Shown here one piece after another: positions 27,713 through 37,372 of a stretch of DNA of 64,000 nt (position 1 is the stretch's first letter; every line of letters begins with the position of its first letter). The notes beneath the pieces were generated by a model, which saw nothing but the letters and a program-made list of their open reading frames with translations, was not told the DNA's origin and searched no databases. The stretch spans positions 515,441 to 579,440 of the forward strand of contig CAWHHO010000003.1 in the NCBI GenBank assembly GCA_963829135.1, read 5' to 3'. Source of the stretch: Kumtagia sp963829135 (GTDB taxonomy: Bacteria; Pseudomonadota; Alphaproteobacteria; Rhizobiales; Rhizobiaceae). The position numbers and the translations under genes are program-made.

Positions 27713-28675
27713 ATGACGGAAGAAGCGCATAGCGGCCGCCAGCTCGGCTTCCTGCTGGTGGATAAATTCTCGATGTTCTCGCTTGCGGCGGCGATCGACG
27801 CCTTCCGCTCGGCAAACCGTCTCCTCGGCCATGATTTCTATGGCTGGACGACCGTGTCGGCAGATGGCGATGCGGTGATGGCCTCCAACGGCCTGCCGCT
27901 GAAGGTCGATTACAGCGTGGCCGATCTGCCGCCGGTCGATATCCTGTTCGTCTGCGTGGGCCTGACAACCGAATTTCCGGGCAAGAGCAAGGTGCTGGGC
28001 GCGCTGCGCAGTCTTGGCCGGCGCGGCGCCGCCCTCGGTGCACTGTCGGTCGGCTCATACATTCTCGCCGAAGCCGGGCAGCTTGAGGGTCATCGCTGCA
28101 CCATTCACTGGGAGAATCGCGCCGGCTTCATGGAGAAGTTCCCGGAGATCGACTGCACCGGCAATGTCTTCGAGATCGACCGCAAGCGCTATACCTGCGC
28201 CGGCGGAACGACCTCGATCGATCTGATGCTGGAGATCGTTCGCCGCGACCATGGCGTCAACATCGCCAACGGTGTCGCCAACCAGTTTCAGCATGAGCGC
28301 ATCCGATCCGCGGGCGACCGCCAGCGCGTTGGACCGGAACGCGACCTGACCGGCAAGTCGGAGAAGCTGAAGAAAATCGTCGAGCTGATGGCAGACAACC
28401 TCGACGAGCCGTTTTCGGCCGTGCAGCTTGCCAAATCGGCGGGGCTTTCCGTTCGCCAGGTCGAGAGGCTGTTTCTGCGCCACCTCACGGTCACGCCGGG
28501 GCGTTATTACATGCGGCTGAGGCTGGAGCGGGCGCGAGAACTGCTTCGCCAGACCAACATGCCAATCCTTGACGTGGCGATCGCCACCGGCTTTACGTCG
28601 CACTCCTATTTCGCCCAGAGCTACCGCCTGCAATTCGGGCGTCCCCCGAGCGAGGAGCGGCGGACGGCGTATTGA
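27713..28675 (+). CDS. GlxA family AraC-type transcriptional regulator
   Basis: A 320-residue regulator with an N-terminal DJ-1/PfpI-like amidotransferase domain (LGFLLVDKFSMFSLAAAIDA, SVGSYILAEAGQLEGHRC) and a C-terminal AraC helix-turn-helix pair (AGLSVRQVERLFLRHL, then IATGFTSHSYFAQSYR). I chose ATG 27713; the frame is open earlier through the CACTACT repeats, which is unlikely to be coding. Members control choline, carnitine, arginine or glycine betaine catabolism. No likely target lies directly downstream, so its ligand is unknown. Confidence 0.9.
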   Translation: MTEEAHSGRQLGFLLVDKFSMFSLAAAIDAFRSANRLLGHDFYGWTTVSADGDAVMASNGLPLKVDYSVADLPPVDILFVCVGLTTEFPGKSKVLGALRSLGRRGAALGALSVGSYILAEAGQLEGHRCTIHWENRAGFMEKFPEIDCTGNVFEIDRKRYTCAGGTTSIDLMLEIVRRDHGVNIANGVANQFQHERIRSAGDRQRVGPERDLTGKSEKLKKIVELMADNLDEPFSAVQLAKSAGLSVRQVERLFLRHLTVTPGRYYMRLRLERARELLRQTNMPILDVAIATGFTSHSYFAQSYRLQFGRPPSEERRTAY

Positions 28676-28711
28676 TTCCCAACATGATGCGTTATGTTGA
28701 ATGCGTGATGT

Positions 28712-28981
28712 TTGATGCGATATTCAGTGGCAGCGAAGCTCCTGTCAGAAGCAAAAGCCGTACAGGGACATATATTCTGGCCCGACGACCTGATTCTGAT
28801 ATCGGATTCATCCGTGCTCCTCCACAGGCTTTTGTCGGTTACGCATGTCACCGACACCTACCTTCTCGCTTTGGCAAAGAGGCACGGGGGCAAGCTCGCA
28901 ACGCTGGATAATCGATTGGCTGTCGACGCAGTTGAAGATGGTCGCGAGCATCTTCAGCTTAATGAACATCCATTACAGTAG
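28712..28981 (+). pseudogene. VapC-like PIN-domain toxin remnant
   Basis: An 89-residue frame whose segment HIFWPDDLILISDSSVLL and following VTDTYLLALAKRHGGKLATLDNRL match the C-terminal half of VapC-type PIN ribonucleases, including the acidic residue in VTDTYLLALA. The N-terminal half with the first catalytic aspartate and the partner antitoxin gene are missing. It is therefore read as a decayed toxin gene. A short expressed peptide cannot be excluded. Confidence 0.65.
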
Positions 28982-29413
28982 TGGAACCTGCGACATTGAC
29001 TGTCGTGGCCGCACCTGTGGCGTGGTCGCTTTCCGCCAGGATTTGGACACATCGTGAATTCTTGGTGAAGGCGGCAGGCGGACTGAAGTCACGTTGCCAT
29101 GAGGATTGCCCGCGGCCACTGCGTCCGGTATGAAGGTTGAAAACCCGTCATAGAAAGGAGGGGCTGCGTGTATAGATTCAATCATCACCGTCAGCATGGC
29201 CCCGTCCATGCCCTGCAAACGAGTTTGCAGGGCTGACCAGACAAGGCGCAACGCGCAATGTTTCCGGTCTGCCCTTCGTGGCGGCGCTTAGCTGAGTTTA
29301 CGATGCCAGCGGTGCGTCTTGGACAATCCACCGAATCCAATTTTTGGCGCCTGTGGGCGTAGCCCTCCACATCCGAGGTGACGGGTTCGGTCAGACCAGG
29401 AAACGGTCCGGCA
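28982..29413. other. Intergenic region with one strong palindrome
   Basis: About 430 bases between the PIN remnant and the ABC-F gene with no convincing gene. It contains the palindrome at 29210-29233 and presumably the ABC-F promoter. Confidence 0.45.
29210..29233. repeat. 11-bp-arm palindrome
   Basis: GCCCTGCAAAC and its exact inverse GTTTGCAGGGC are separated by GA. The tight spacing suits a dimeric DNA-binding protein or a cruciform, or the stem of a terminator, but no T run follows. It lies about 180 bases upstream of the ABC-F start. Confidence 0.6.
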
Positions 29414-30931
29414 ATGATCACTCTCCGAGCTCTCGGCATCACCCTCGGTGTGCCGCTCTTTTCGAACCTCAATCTCACCATCATCGCGGGCGACCGCCTG
29501 GGCATCGTCGCTGCCAACGGTCGGGGCAAAACCACGCTGTTGCGCTGCGTGGCGGGCAGCTTTGAGCCGACCGAGGGCGACATAACCCGCGCCCGCGGTT
29601 TGCGCATCGGGTATGTCGAGCAAGACGTTCCTGCCCACTTTGGCGAAATGGTTTTCCACGAAGTGGTCCGAGCCGCGTTGCCGGCCGACCATCTTGAAGC
29701 CGAAAGCTGGCGCGCCGATGTCGTGCTCGACTCGCTGGAGGTTCCCGAGACCCTGCGGCAGCGCCCGGTGTCGCAGCTGAGTGGCGGCTGGCAGCGGCTG
29801 GCGATGCTGGCCCGCGTCTGGGTGGCCGAACCGGACGTGCTGATCCTCGACGAGCCGACCAATCATCTCGATCTTGCCCGTATCAGCCAATTGGAAAGGT
29901 GGCTCAACGCGCTTTCCGGCGATGTCCCGGCCATCATTTGCAGCCATGACCGCGCCTTTCTCGACGCCACCACCAACCGGACGCTATTCCTGCGGCCGGA
30001 GATGTCGCAGGTCTTCTCGCTGCCCTATAGCAGGGCACGAGCGGCACTCGACGAGTTCGACGCCTCGCAGGAGCGTCGGCATCAGCGCGACATCAAGACC
30101 GCACAGCAATTGCGCAGGCAGGCGTCCAAACTCAACAATATCGGCATCAACTCGGGCAGCGATCTCCTGACGGTGAAGACCAAGCAGCTTCGCCAGCGGG
30201 CAGACCGGATCGAAAATGCAGTTCGGCCCGCGTATCAGGAGCGATCGGCGGGAGCCATCAGGCTTGCCAACAGGGGCACGCACGCCAAGGTTCTGATTAC
30301 GCTCGACGACGCGGCGGTGACGACGCCCGACGGCACGCTCCTGTTCAGGACGGGCAAGCGTTGGATTTGCCAGGGCGACCGCATCGTCCTGCTTGGGAGT
30401 AACGGCACGGGCAAGACGCGCCTGGTCGGCCAGATCAAGGCCGCGATCTGCGATCCGGCTGGCGCAGGCGAGGCGATCAAGGTCACGCCTTCCGTCGTGC
30501 TTGGCTATGGCGACCAGGGCCTGTCCGACCTCGCCGAATCGGATGCGCCGCTTTCCGTGATTTGCCGGCGTTTCGAAGTTGGCGAACAACGCGCGCGGGC
30601 GTTGCTTGCGGGGGTGGGTTTGACCATGGAAATGCAGGCGAACCCGATCGGCCGCCTGTCCGGCGGTCAAAAGGCGCGGCTGGCGATGCTTGTCCTGCGA
30701 ATGAGCAATCCCAATTTCTACCTGCTGGACGAGCCTACGAACCATCTCGACATCGAAGGGCAGGAAGCGTTGGAGGCCGAACTCATGGCAAATGAAGCCA
30801 GCTGCCTGCTGGTCTCGCATGACCGCAGCTTCGTGCGCGCCGCCGGCAACCGCTTCTGGCTGATCGACAAGCGCAAGCTGGTCGAGGTGGACGGACCGGA
30901 AGATTTCTTCGAGGAGATGTCAGCAAATTGA
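29414..30931 (+). CDS. ABC-F family ATP-binding protein
   Basis: A 505-residue soluble protein with two ABC ATPase domains and no membrane segment. Domain 1 has Walker A ANGRGKTT, signature LSGGWQR and Walker B LILDEPTNHLDL. Domain 2 has GSNGTGKTR, LSGGQKAR and LLDEPTNHLDIEG. The linker (about residues 205-260) is rich in Arg, Lys and Gln and probably helical. ABC-F proteins act on the ribosome in translation control or antibiotic protection rather than in transport. I chose ATG 29414 (MITLRALGITLG). Similarity to a resistance subfamily cannot be judged from sequence alone. Confidence 0.9.
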   Translation: MITLRALGITLGVPLFSNLNLTIIAGDRLGIVAANGRGKTTLLRCVAGSFEPTEGDITRARGLRIGYVEQDVPAHFGEMVFHEVVRAALPADHLEAESWRADVVLDSLEVPETLRQRPVSQLSGGWQRLAMLARVWVAEPDVLILDEPTNHLDLARISQLERWLNALSGDVPAIICSHDRAFLDATTNRTLFLRPEMSQVFSLPYSRARAALDEFDASQERRHQRDIKTAQQLRRQASKLNNIGINSGSDLLTVKTKQLRQRADRIENAVRPAYQERSAGAIRLANRGTHAKVLITLDDAAVTTPDGTLLFRTGKRWICQGDRIVLLGSNGTGKTRLVGQIKAAICDPAGAGEAIKVTPSVVLGYGDQGLSDLAESDAPLSVICRRFEVGEQRARALLAGVGLTMEMQANPIGRLSGGQKARLAMLVLRMSNPNFYLLDEPTNHLDIEGQEALEAELMANEASCLLVSHDRSFVRAAGNRFWLIDKRKLVEVDGPEDFFEEMSAN

Positions 30932-30946
30932 ATGATGGGCCACCGC

Positions 30947-32768
30947 TCAAGCCGCGAACGCACTCGCCCCCTGATCCGCGCGGCCGACCATCCGGCGAAA
31001 CCCGGCAAACAGCTCGCGGCCCATGCCATATTCGTTGTCTTCGAGGTTGGCGGTCGCCGGATCGCGACCGGTAAACTCGTCGGCCGGGACCAGCACCTCA
31101 AGTGTGCCGGCGTCGGCGTCGAGGCGCACGATGTCGCCGCTGTGCACCTTGCCGATAGGCCCGCCGTCGACCGCTTCGGGTGTCACGTGGATCGCTGCCG
31201 GAACCTTGCCCGACGCGCCGGACATGCGGCCGTCGGTTACCAACGCGACATGGCGGCCACGGTCCTGCAGGATGCCGAGCACGGTTGTCAGCTTGTGCAG
31301 TTCCGGCATGCCGTTGGCTCTCGGCCCCTGGAAGCGCACGACGGCGATGAAGTCGCGGTCGAGGCTGCCTGCCTTGAAGGCGTCGTTGAGTTCCTGCTGG
31401 CTATGGAAGACGATCGCCGGCGCTTCGACGACGCGCTTCTCCGGCTTGACGGCGGATGTCTTGATGATTGCGTGGCCGAGATTTCCCGCCAGCACCTGCA
31501 ATCCGCCGGTCGGCTGGAACGCCTTGGCATAGGGCGCCAGTACCTTTTCATCGCCGCTGGTCGCCGGCGCGGCTTCGCGCACCACGCTGCCATCGAGCGC
31601 CGAGTTTCGCCTCGACCGTATAGGCGCGCAGGCCTTCGCCCCACACGGTCTGCACGTCGTCATGCAGGAAGCCTGCGTCAAGCAGTTCCCGGATAAGAAA
31701 GCCCATACCGCCGGCGGCGTTGAAGTGGTTCACGTCGGCCAGTCCGTTCGGATAGACGCGCGCCAGCAGCGGCACGGCCTCCGACAGGTCTGATATGTCC
31801 TGCCAGGTCAGTTGGATGCCTGCTGCTGCAGCCATGGCGATAAGGTGGATGGTGTGGTTGGTCGAGCCGCCGGTGGAATGCAAACCGACCACACCGTTGA
31901 CGATCGACCGCTCATCGATCATCCGCCCCACGGGTGTGTAGGCGTTGCCGAGCGCGGTGATGGCCAGCGCCCGCTTCGTTGCTTCGCGGGTCAGCGCTTC
32001 GCGCAGTGGCGTGCCCGGATTGATGAAGGAGGCGCCTGGCGTGTGCAGACCCATGATTTCCATCAGCATCTGGTTGGAATTGGCGGTGCCGTAGAAGGTG
32101 CAGGTACCAGGACCGTGATAGGATTTCGACTCCGCCTCAAGCAGCTCGGCGCGGCCAACCTTGCCCTCGGCGAACAACTGGCGGATCTTTGCCTTCTGGT
32201 CATTGGGGATGCCTGAAGTCATCGGACCGGCGGGGATGAACACCGCGGGCAGATGGCCGAAGGATAGGGCGGCGATCACCAGACCGGGCACGATCTTGTC
32301 GCACACGCCCAGATAGACCGCTGCGTCGAACATATTGTGGGACAGTCCGATGGCCGCCGACATGGCGATGACATCGCGCGAAAACAGCGACAGCTCCATG
32401 CCGGGCTGGCCCTGCGTGACGCCGTCGCACATGGCGGGCACGCCGCCCGCCACCTGTGCGATGCCACCTGCTTCCTTTGCCGCCTGCTTGATCAGTGCCG
32501 GATAGGTCTCGAACGGCTGATGGGCCGACAGCATGTCATTGTAGGAGGTGATGATGCCGAGGTTCGGCACCTTATCCTCGCCGAGTGCGATCTTCTCGCT
32601 CGGGCTGCACACGGCAAAGCCATGGGCGAGATTGCCACAGCCGAGCACTGCGCGGTTGGCGCTCCGCCTCGAAGCAGAGGCGATGCGGTCTAGATAGGCT
32701 TGGCGCGTCCACAGCGACCGGTGGCGAATGCGCTCCGTGATGGCTTGGATCTCTTTCCTGGCGGTCAT
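30947..32768 (-). pseudogene. edd: Phosphogluconate dehydratase, one frameshift
   Basis: Encodes the Entner-Doudoroff dehydratase that turns 6-phosphogluconate into KDPG using a 4Fe-4S cluster. The N-terminal frame (32768 to about 31600) has AVLGCGNLAHGF, VPAMCDGVTQGQPGMELS, HNMFDAAVYLGVCDK and HSTGGSTNHTIHL. The C-terminus (FIAVVRFQGPRANGMPELHK, VTDGRMSGASGKVP) continues in another frame to 30947. Length is one base over a multiple of three, so one inserted base near 31600 breaks it. Conserved cysteines and both halves are intact; this looks like a sequence error. It follows pgl after about 63 bases and closes the zwf-pgl-edd operon. Confidence 0.92.
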
Positions 32769-32831
32769 AACGGTCGTTCCTTTTCGCTTCCGGCCGTATC
32801 GTGGGAGGCGAATGCGACCGGAATATTGTAA

Positions 32832-33530
32832 TCAGGGCGCCCAGAAAACCTCGATGGGCTTTTGCGCGTGTTCAATCACCGCGCCGATCGGCAGCTTCTC
32901 TCCGTCGAGAACGGCCGCGAGAACTTTTCGCTTCCCTTCGCCCTCGATATGCAGGGCGAGGAAGCCGGCATTCGCGATGGGTGGCATGGTCAGCGTAAGC
33001 CGCGGCTCGATACCGCTGGCCGCATGCACAGGCGCCACAAGCGCGTCGTTCTCGGCGGAAAGCAGCGAGCGCAATGTCTCCGCATCGGGAAAGAAGGAAG
33101 CGGTGTGGCCATCTTCGCCCATGCCCAGCACAACGACGTCGATCGGCAGTCCGAATTTCTCAAGTTCCTCGCTGGCCAATCTCGCCGCAGCCTCGACGGT
33201 CGGCACATCGCGGTAGAGACCGACAAAATTGGCCTTTCCTGCCCTATTCTGGAGCAGGTTCGCCTTGGCCAGCCCCGCATTGGAACGCGGCGAGCTTTCG
33301 GGTACGAAACGCTCGTCGACCAGCGTCACGGTTACGTGGCTCCAGTCGATTTTGGCATCCGAGAGCGTGCGGAAAAATAATGCCGGTGTGGTACCTCCGG
33401 AAACCGCAATCAGCGCCTTTCCCCGTGTCTCGATCGCTTGCGTAAGGACCGAGGCGACCTTGCCTGCAAGGCTCTCGGCCAATGCTTCCCGCGACGGGAA
33501 CTCGTGCAAGGTCACCGCTTCCGTGTTCAT
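32832..33530 (-). CDS. pgl: 6-phosphogluconolactonase
   Basis: A 232-residue Pgl that hydrolyses 6-phosphogluconolactone. The motifs LIAVSGGTTPALFFRTL, VTLVDERFVP and VVVLGMGEDGHTASFFP are typical and complete. I chose ATG 33530 (MNTEAVTLHEF), four bases after the zwf stop; an earlier start would overlap zwf by about 30 bases. It lies between zwf and edd on the same strand, the usual rhizobial order. Confidence 0.94.
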   Translation of the reverse strand: MNTEAVTLHEFPSREALAESLAGKVASVLTQAIETRGKALIAVSGGTTPALFFRTLSDAKIDWSHVTVTLVDERFVPESSPRSNAGLAKANLLQNRAGKANFVGLYRDVPTVEAAARLASEELEKFGLPIDVVVLGMGEDGHTASFFPDAETLRSLLSAENDALVAPVHAASGIEPRLTLTMPPIANAGFLALHIEGEGKRKVLAAVLDGEKLPIGAVIEHAQKPIEVFWAP

Positions 33531-33534
33531 CGGC

Positions 33535-35004
33535 TCAATCGCTCTCGTGCCAGGTGCGGCCATCGCGTTCGATCAGCGCGATCGATGCCGAGGGTCCCCA
33601 TGTTCCCGCAGTATAGGCTTGCGCCTCCTGGCGGTTTCCGGCCCAGGCCTTGAGGATGGGGTCGGCCCATGTCCACGCGGCTTCGACTTCGTCGCGGCGC
33701 ATGAACAGCGTCTGATGGCCGCGGATGACATCCATGATCAGCCGCTCATAGGCGTCCGGCGCGCGGCCGACGAAGGACTGCGCGAAGGTCATATCGAGCG
33801 GAATCTGGCGCAGTCTAACCCCGCCTGGACCCGGGTCCTTGATCATGATGAACTGCTTCACGCCTTCATCCGGTTGCAGCCGGATAACGAGCTGGTTGTT
33901 GTAAACGTTACCAGCGGACTCGTCATAGATTGAGTGGGGTATCTTTTTGAATTCGATGCAGATTTCCGAAACGCGGGAGGCCAGCCGCTTGCCGGTGCGC
34001 AGATAGAACGGCACGCCGGCCCAGCGCCAGTTGGCGATCTCGGCCTTGATGGCGACGAACGTCTCCGTGGTGCTCTCCGCACCGAGTTCCTCGACATAGC
34101 CCTTGACCGGGCCGCCGGACGACGCACCGGCCTTGTACTGGCCGCGCACCGTCTGCTTGGGCGCTTCACTGCCGTTTATGCGCTTCAGCGAGCGCAGCAC
34201 CTTCAGCTTCTCGTCGCGCACCGCATTGGCGTCCATCGACGATGGTGGCTCCATGGCGACCAGGCAAAGCAGCTGCAGGATATGGTTCTGCACCATATCG
34301 CGCAGCGCGCCCGCTTTGTCATAGTAGGTGACGCGGTCTTCGAGACCGACGGTTTCGGCGACGGTGATCTGCACATGGTCGATATGGGCAGAGTTCCATA
34401 GCGGCTCGTAAAGCGCATTGGCAAAGCGCAGCGCCATCAGGTTCTGCACCGTCTCCTTGCCGAGATAGTGGTCGATGCGGAAGATCTGGTGTTCGCCGAA
34501 ATCCGAGCCGATCTGGTCATTGAGCGAGTTGGCGGAAGAAAGGTCGCGGCCGATCGGCTTCTCGACGACGATGCGGCTATTCGCAGTGACTAGGCCGTGC
34601 TCCTTGATCTTGTGCGATATCTCTCCGAAAAGCGCAGGGCCAACTGCCAGATAGTAAGCGCGGATGACGTTGCTGTTGCCCAACGCCTTCTTCAGCTTGA
34701 TAAAGCCATCGCCGGAAATCGCGTCGACGGAAACATAGGACAGCCGCTTGAGAAAGGTCTTGAGCTCGTCCTGGTTTATATCCTCTTTTTTGACATGCTC
34801 GAGGATCGCTTTCTTGGCGAATTCCTGAAACTGCTCGTCGGTCATCTTGGCGCGCGACGCGCCGATGATTCGTGTCGGCTCCGAAAATTGGTGGTCGCAT
34901 TGCCGGTAGTAGAGTGCCGGCAGCAGCTTGCGCTCCGACAGGTCGCCCGTACCGCCGAAGATGACGAAGTCGAACGGGTCCACGGGAATGATCTGGCTGG
35001 TCAT
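33535..35004 (-). CDS. zwf: Glucose-6-phosphate 1-dehydrogenase
   Basis: A 489-residue enzyme oxidising glucose 6-phosphate to the lactone with NAD(P). The nucleotide motif FVIFGGTGDLSERKLLPALY and the active-site signature RIDHYLGKE are present, and the protein is full length. It is the first gene of the Entner-Doudoroff operon zwf-pgl-edd. Upstream (35010-35060) is an AT-rich stretch with TTAA repeats that probably contains the promoter. No eda (KDPG aldolase) is in the window. Confidence 0.96.
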   Translation of the reverse strand: MTSQIIPVDPFDFVIFGGTGDLSERKLLPALYYRQCDHQFSEPTRIIGASRAKMTDEQFQEFAKKAILEHVKKEDINQDELKTFLKRLSYVSVDAISGDGFIKLKKALGNSNVIRAYYLAVGPALFGEISHKIKEHGLVTANSRIVVEKPIGRDLSSANSLNDQIGSDFGEHQIFRIDHYLGKETVQNLMALRFANALYEPLWNSAHIDHVQITVAETVGLEDRVTYYDKAGALRDMVQNHILQLLCLVAMEPPSSMDANAVRDEKLKVLRSLKRINGSEAPKQTVRGQYKAGASSGGPVKGYVEELGAESTTETFVAIKAEIANWRWAGVPFYLRTGKRLASRVSEICIEFKKIPHSIYDESAGNVYNNQLVIRLQPDEGVKQFIMIKDPGPGGVRLRQIPLDMTFAQSFVGRAPDAYERLIMDVIRGHQTLFMRRDEVEAAWTWADPILKAWAGNRQEAQAYTAGTWGPSASIALIERDGRTWHESD

Positions 35005-35228
35005 TTTGATTCCACTGCGTCGTCAAACGACGGTCCAAGTAACTTAATCTAATCGATTTAAGCCCGCTAGCGTCAAGGTGTCACATGCGCGGCCACAGGA
35101 AGTTGCGCCCTCTTGATTTGAATTGTCCCTTAGCAGAGCGTCGCCTTTACGGCAAAGACTCGACAGTTCGATGACGTTGACGCAGCGAGAACTTGGTTGT
35201 GTGTGGCTGGCTTGCGACACTTTGAATT

Positions 35229-35238
35229 TGTAGCTACA
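35229..35238. promoter_or_regulatory. Palindromic operator candidate of the RelB/YafQ module
   Basis: TGTAGCTACA is a perfect 10-base palindrome 30 bases upstream of the antitoxin ATG, and a further half-like GGGCTACG follows at 35242-35249. RelB/DinJ-type antitoxins autoregulate through such sites; the assignment here is inferred from position. Confidence 0.55.
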
Positions 35239-35267
35239 TTGGGGCTACGCTTTGCAAGGTGAGGCAG

Positions 35268-35525
35268 ATGAATACCGATACCGTCGTGCGTGCCAGAATA
35301 GACACGGCAACCAAGGAGCGGGCAACTGCCGCATTGGAAGCTATGGGTCTATCCGTTTCCGACGCCATCCGCCTGCTGATGTTGCGGATAGCGGATGAAC
35401 AGCGCCTGCCATTCGATGTACGTGTTCCCACCGCCGAGACGGCAAAAGCGATGAAGGAATTGGCTCAGGGCAAAGGCAAACGCCTCGACAGTGCCGATGC
35501 GCTGTTTGACGATCTTGAAATCTAG
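35268..35525 (+). CDS. RelB/DinJ-family antitoxin
   Basis: An 85-residue antitoxin with the DinJ-type ribbon-helix-helix TDTVVRARIDTATKERATAALEAMG, read as VVRARID then the helix, and GLSVSDAIRLLMLRIA. ATG 35268 has an AAGGTGAGG ribosome site; a GTG at 35259 is the alternative. It should repress its own promoter and bind the YafQ-like toxin that starts 20 bases after its stop. The module looks complete. Confidence 0.88.
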   Translation: MNTDTVVRARIDTATKERATAALEAMGLSVSDAIRLLMLRIADEQRLPFDVRVPTAETAKAMKELAQGKGKRLDSADALFDDLEI

Positions 35526-35544
35526 CGGACTGGTTGGAAGTATC

Positions 35545-35820
35545 GTGTCGCTGGTGCCTGTTCAGTCCACCAAATTCAAGAAAGACGTAAAGCGGATGAC
35601 GAAGCGAGGCAAGGCTATGGCTAAGCTGCGCTCCGTTCTCCTGTTGCTGATCGAGCAGCGACCACTGCCTGCCGACCATGGCGACCATCCGCTACGGGGG
35701 GATTGGCACGGATTTCGTGACTTGCACATCGAGCCGGATTGGCTGCTGCTCTACCGAATTGAGGGAGACGAACTGCAGCTTGCTCGGACGGGAAGCCATT
35801 CGGATCTATTCAGGGAATAG
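35545..35820 (+). CDS. YafQ-type toxin (RelE superfamily)
   Basis: A 91-residue mRNA-interferase-like toxin. It has the YafQ pattern TKFKKDVKRMTKRGK near the start, a central PADHGDHPLRGDWHGFRDLHI with conserved histidines and aspartates, and DWLLLYRIEGDELQLARTGSHSDLF at the end, each read in short segments. I chose GTG 35545 because GGAAG lies five bases upstream. It lies directly after its DinJ-like antitoxin. Confidence 0.87.
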   Translation: MSLVPVQSTKFKKDVKRMTKRGKAMAKLRSVLLLLIEQRPLPADHGDHPLRGDWHGFRDLHIEPDWLLLYRIEGDELQLARTGSHSDLFRE

Positions 35821-35856
35821 GCACCTGCATGGCCCTGCATTGGGAGGATCACGGAG

Positions 35857-37334
35857 ATGAACAAGCCTCTGTCTCGATCGGTCGCCGAAGGGCGGGCGTT
35901 TATGCAATCGATTGGCGGTCGCGCGGTCGACTCTCTTTCCGGTGAGCGCATCGACGTCGTCTGCCCCTCCGACGGCAAGGTGTTCGCCTCGATTCCCTGC
36001 GTCAGGCGCGGCGGATGTCGATCTCGCTGTGCGAGCCGCCCGCCAGGCCTTCGAGCAGGGGTCGTGGAGCCGTTTTCCGGCGGTCGAACGCGGGCGCCTG
36101 CTGACGAAACTCTTCCATCTCGTGGAAACCCACGGCGACGAACTCGCCGCGATGGAATCGCGCGACACCGGCAAGCCGGTGCGGCAGGGCAGAGCGGATG
36201 TTGCAGCCACGATGCGCTACTACGAGTTTTATGGCGGTGCCGCCGACAAGATCCATGGCGATACCATTCCCTTTCTCGACGGATATACGGCGCTGACGTT
36301 GCGCGAGCCGCATGGCGTCGTAGCCGGCATCATTCCCTGGAACTACCCGCTGCAAATTCTCGCCCGCGTTCTGGGGGCCGCCCTCGCCATGGGCAATACG
36401 CTGGTCGTGAAGCCTGCGGAGGACGCTTCGCTTACCACGCTGCGCATGGCCGAACTGGCGCTGGAGGCCGGTTTTCCGGAAGGAGTGTTCAACGTCATCA
36501 CCGGCTATGGCCACGAGGCAGGCGCCGCGCTTTCAGCCCATCCAATGGTGGATTACGTTACCTTCACCGGCTCGCCACCGACGGGCGCGGCCATCCAGAA
36601 GGCCGCTGCGCAGAACAATCGCGGCGTCACCATGGAACTCGGCGGCAAGTCTCCGCAGATCGTCTTTGCCGATGCCGATATCGAAGCGGCTTTGCCGGTG
36701 TTGGTCAATGCCGTCATCCAGAATGGCGGCCAGACCTGCTCCGCAGGCAGTCGCGTGCTGATCGAGCGGCCGGTTTTCGACAGGGTTGCGGAGGCGCTGG
36801 CTGCGCGGTTTGCGGCGCTGACAGCCGGACCGCATGACGCGCGACCTGGATCTCGGCTCGCTGATCAATGCCCGACAACGGCAGCGCGTCGCCGCGATGG
36901 TCGCCGAGGCCGAAAAGGCCGGAGCGCCGGTTTTGGCACGCGGATCAGTAAGTCATGACGCACCGAACGAGGGATTTTACTTTGCACCGGTCCTGTTCGG
37001 GGAGACCGACCCGGCTTCGGTGATCGCCCAGGAGGAAGTGTTCGGACCGGTGCTGACGCTCTTCCCGTTCGACGATGAGGCGGAGGCGCTGCGGCTCGCC
37101 AATGGCACGCAGTACGGTCTCGTCGCCGGCATCTGGACCCGTGACGGCGCACGCCAGCATCGGGTAGCGAAGCGGGTCCGCGCGGGGCAGGTTTATGTCA
37201 ATGGTTATGGCGCCGGTGGCGGCATTGAATTGCCCTTCGGCGGGTTTCGCAAATCCGGCCACGGCAGAGAGAAGGGGTTTGAGGCGCTGTACGATATGAG
37301 TGCGACAAAGACCGTCGTTTTCAATCACGGATAG
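35857..37334 (+). pseudogene. Aldehyde dehydrogenase family protein, two frameshifts
   Basis: About 492 codons of an NAD(P)-dependent aldehyde dehydrogenase, closest in style to betaine-aldehyde or gamma-aminobutyraldehyde dehydrogenases. The N-terminus starts at 35857 (MNKPLSRSVAEGRAFM) in frame 1. The catalytic core, with IIPWNYPLQ, FTGSPPTGAAI, the general base in MELGGKSPQ and the nucleophile in NGGQTCSAG, is in frame 2. The C-terminus (EEVFGPVLTLFPFDDE, LPFGGFRKSGHGREKG) is in frame 3. Shifts are near 35995 and 36838, each adding one base. All functional residues are present, so the disruption may be artificial. An SDR gene follows 38 bases later. Confidence 0.88.
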
Positions 37335-37372
37335 TTTTTGCAGGAAGCCGGAGGAAACACTGGAGGAACCCA

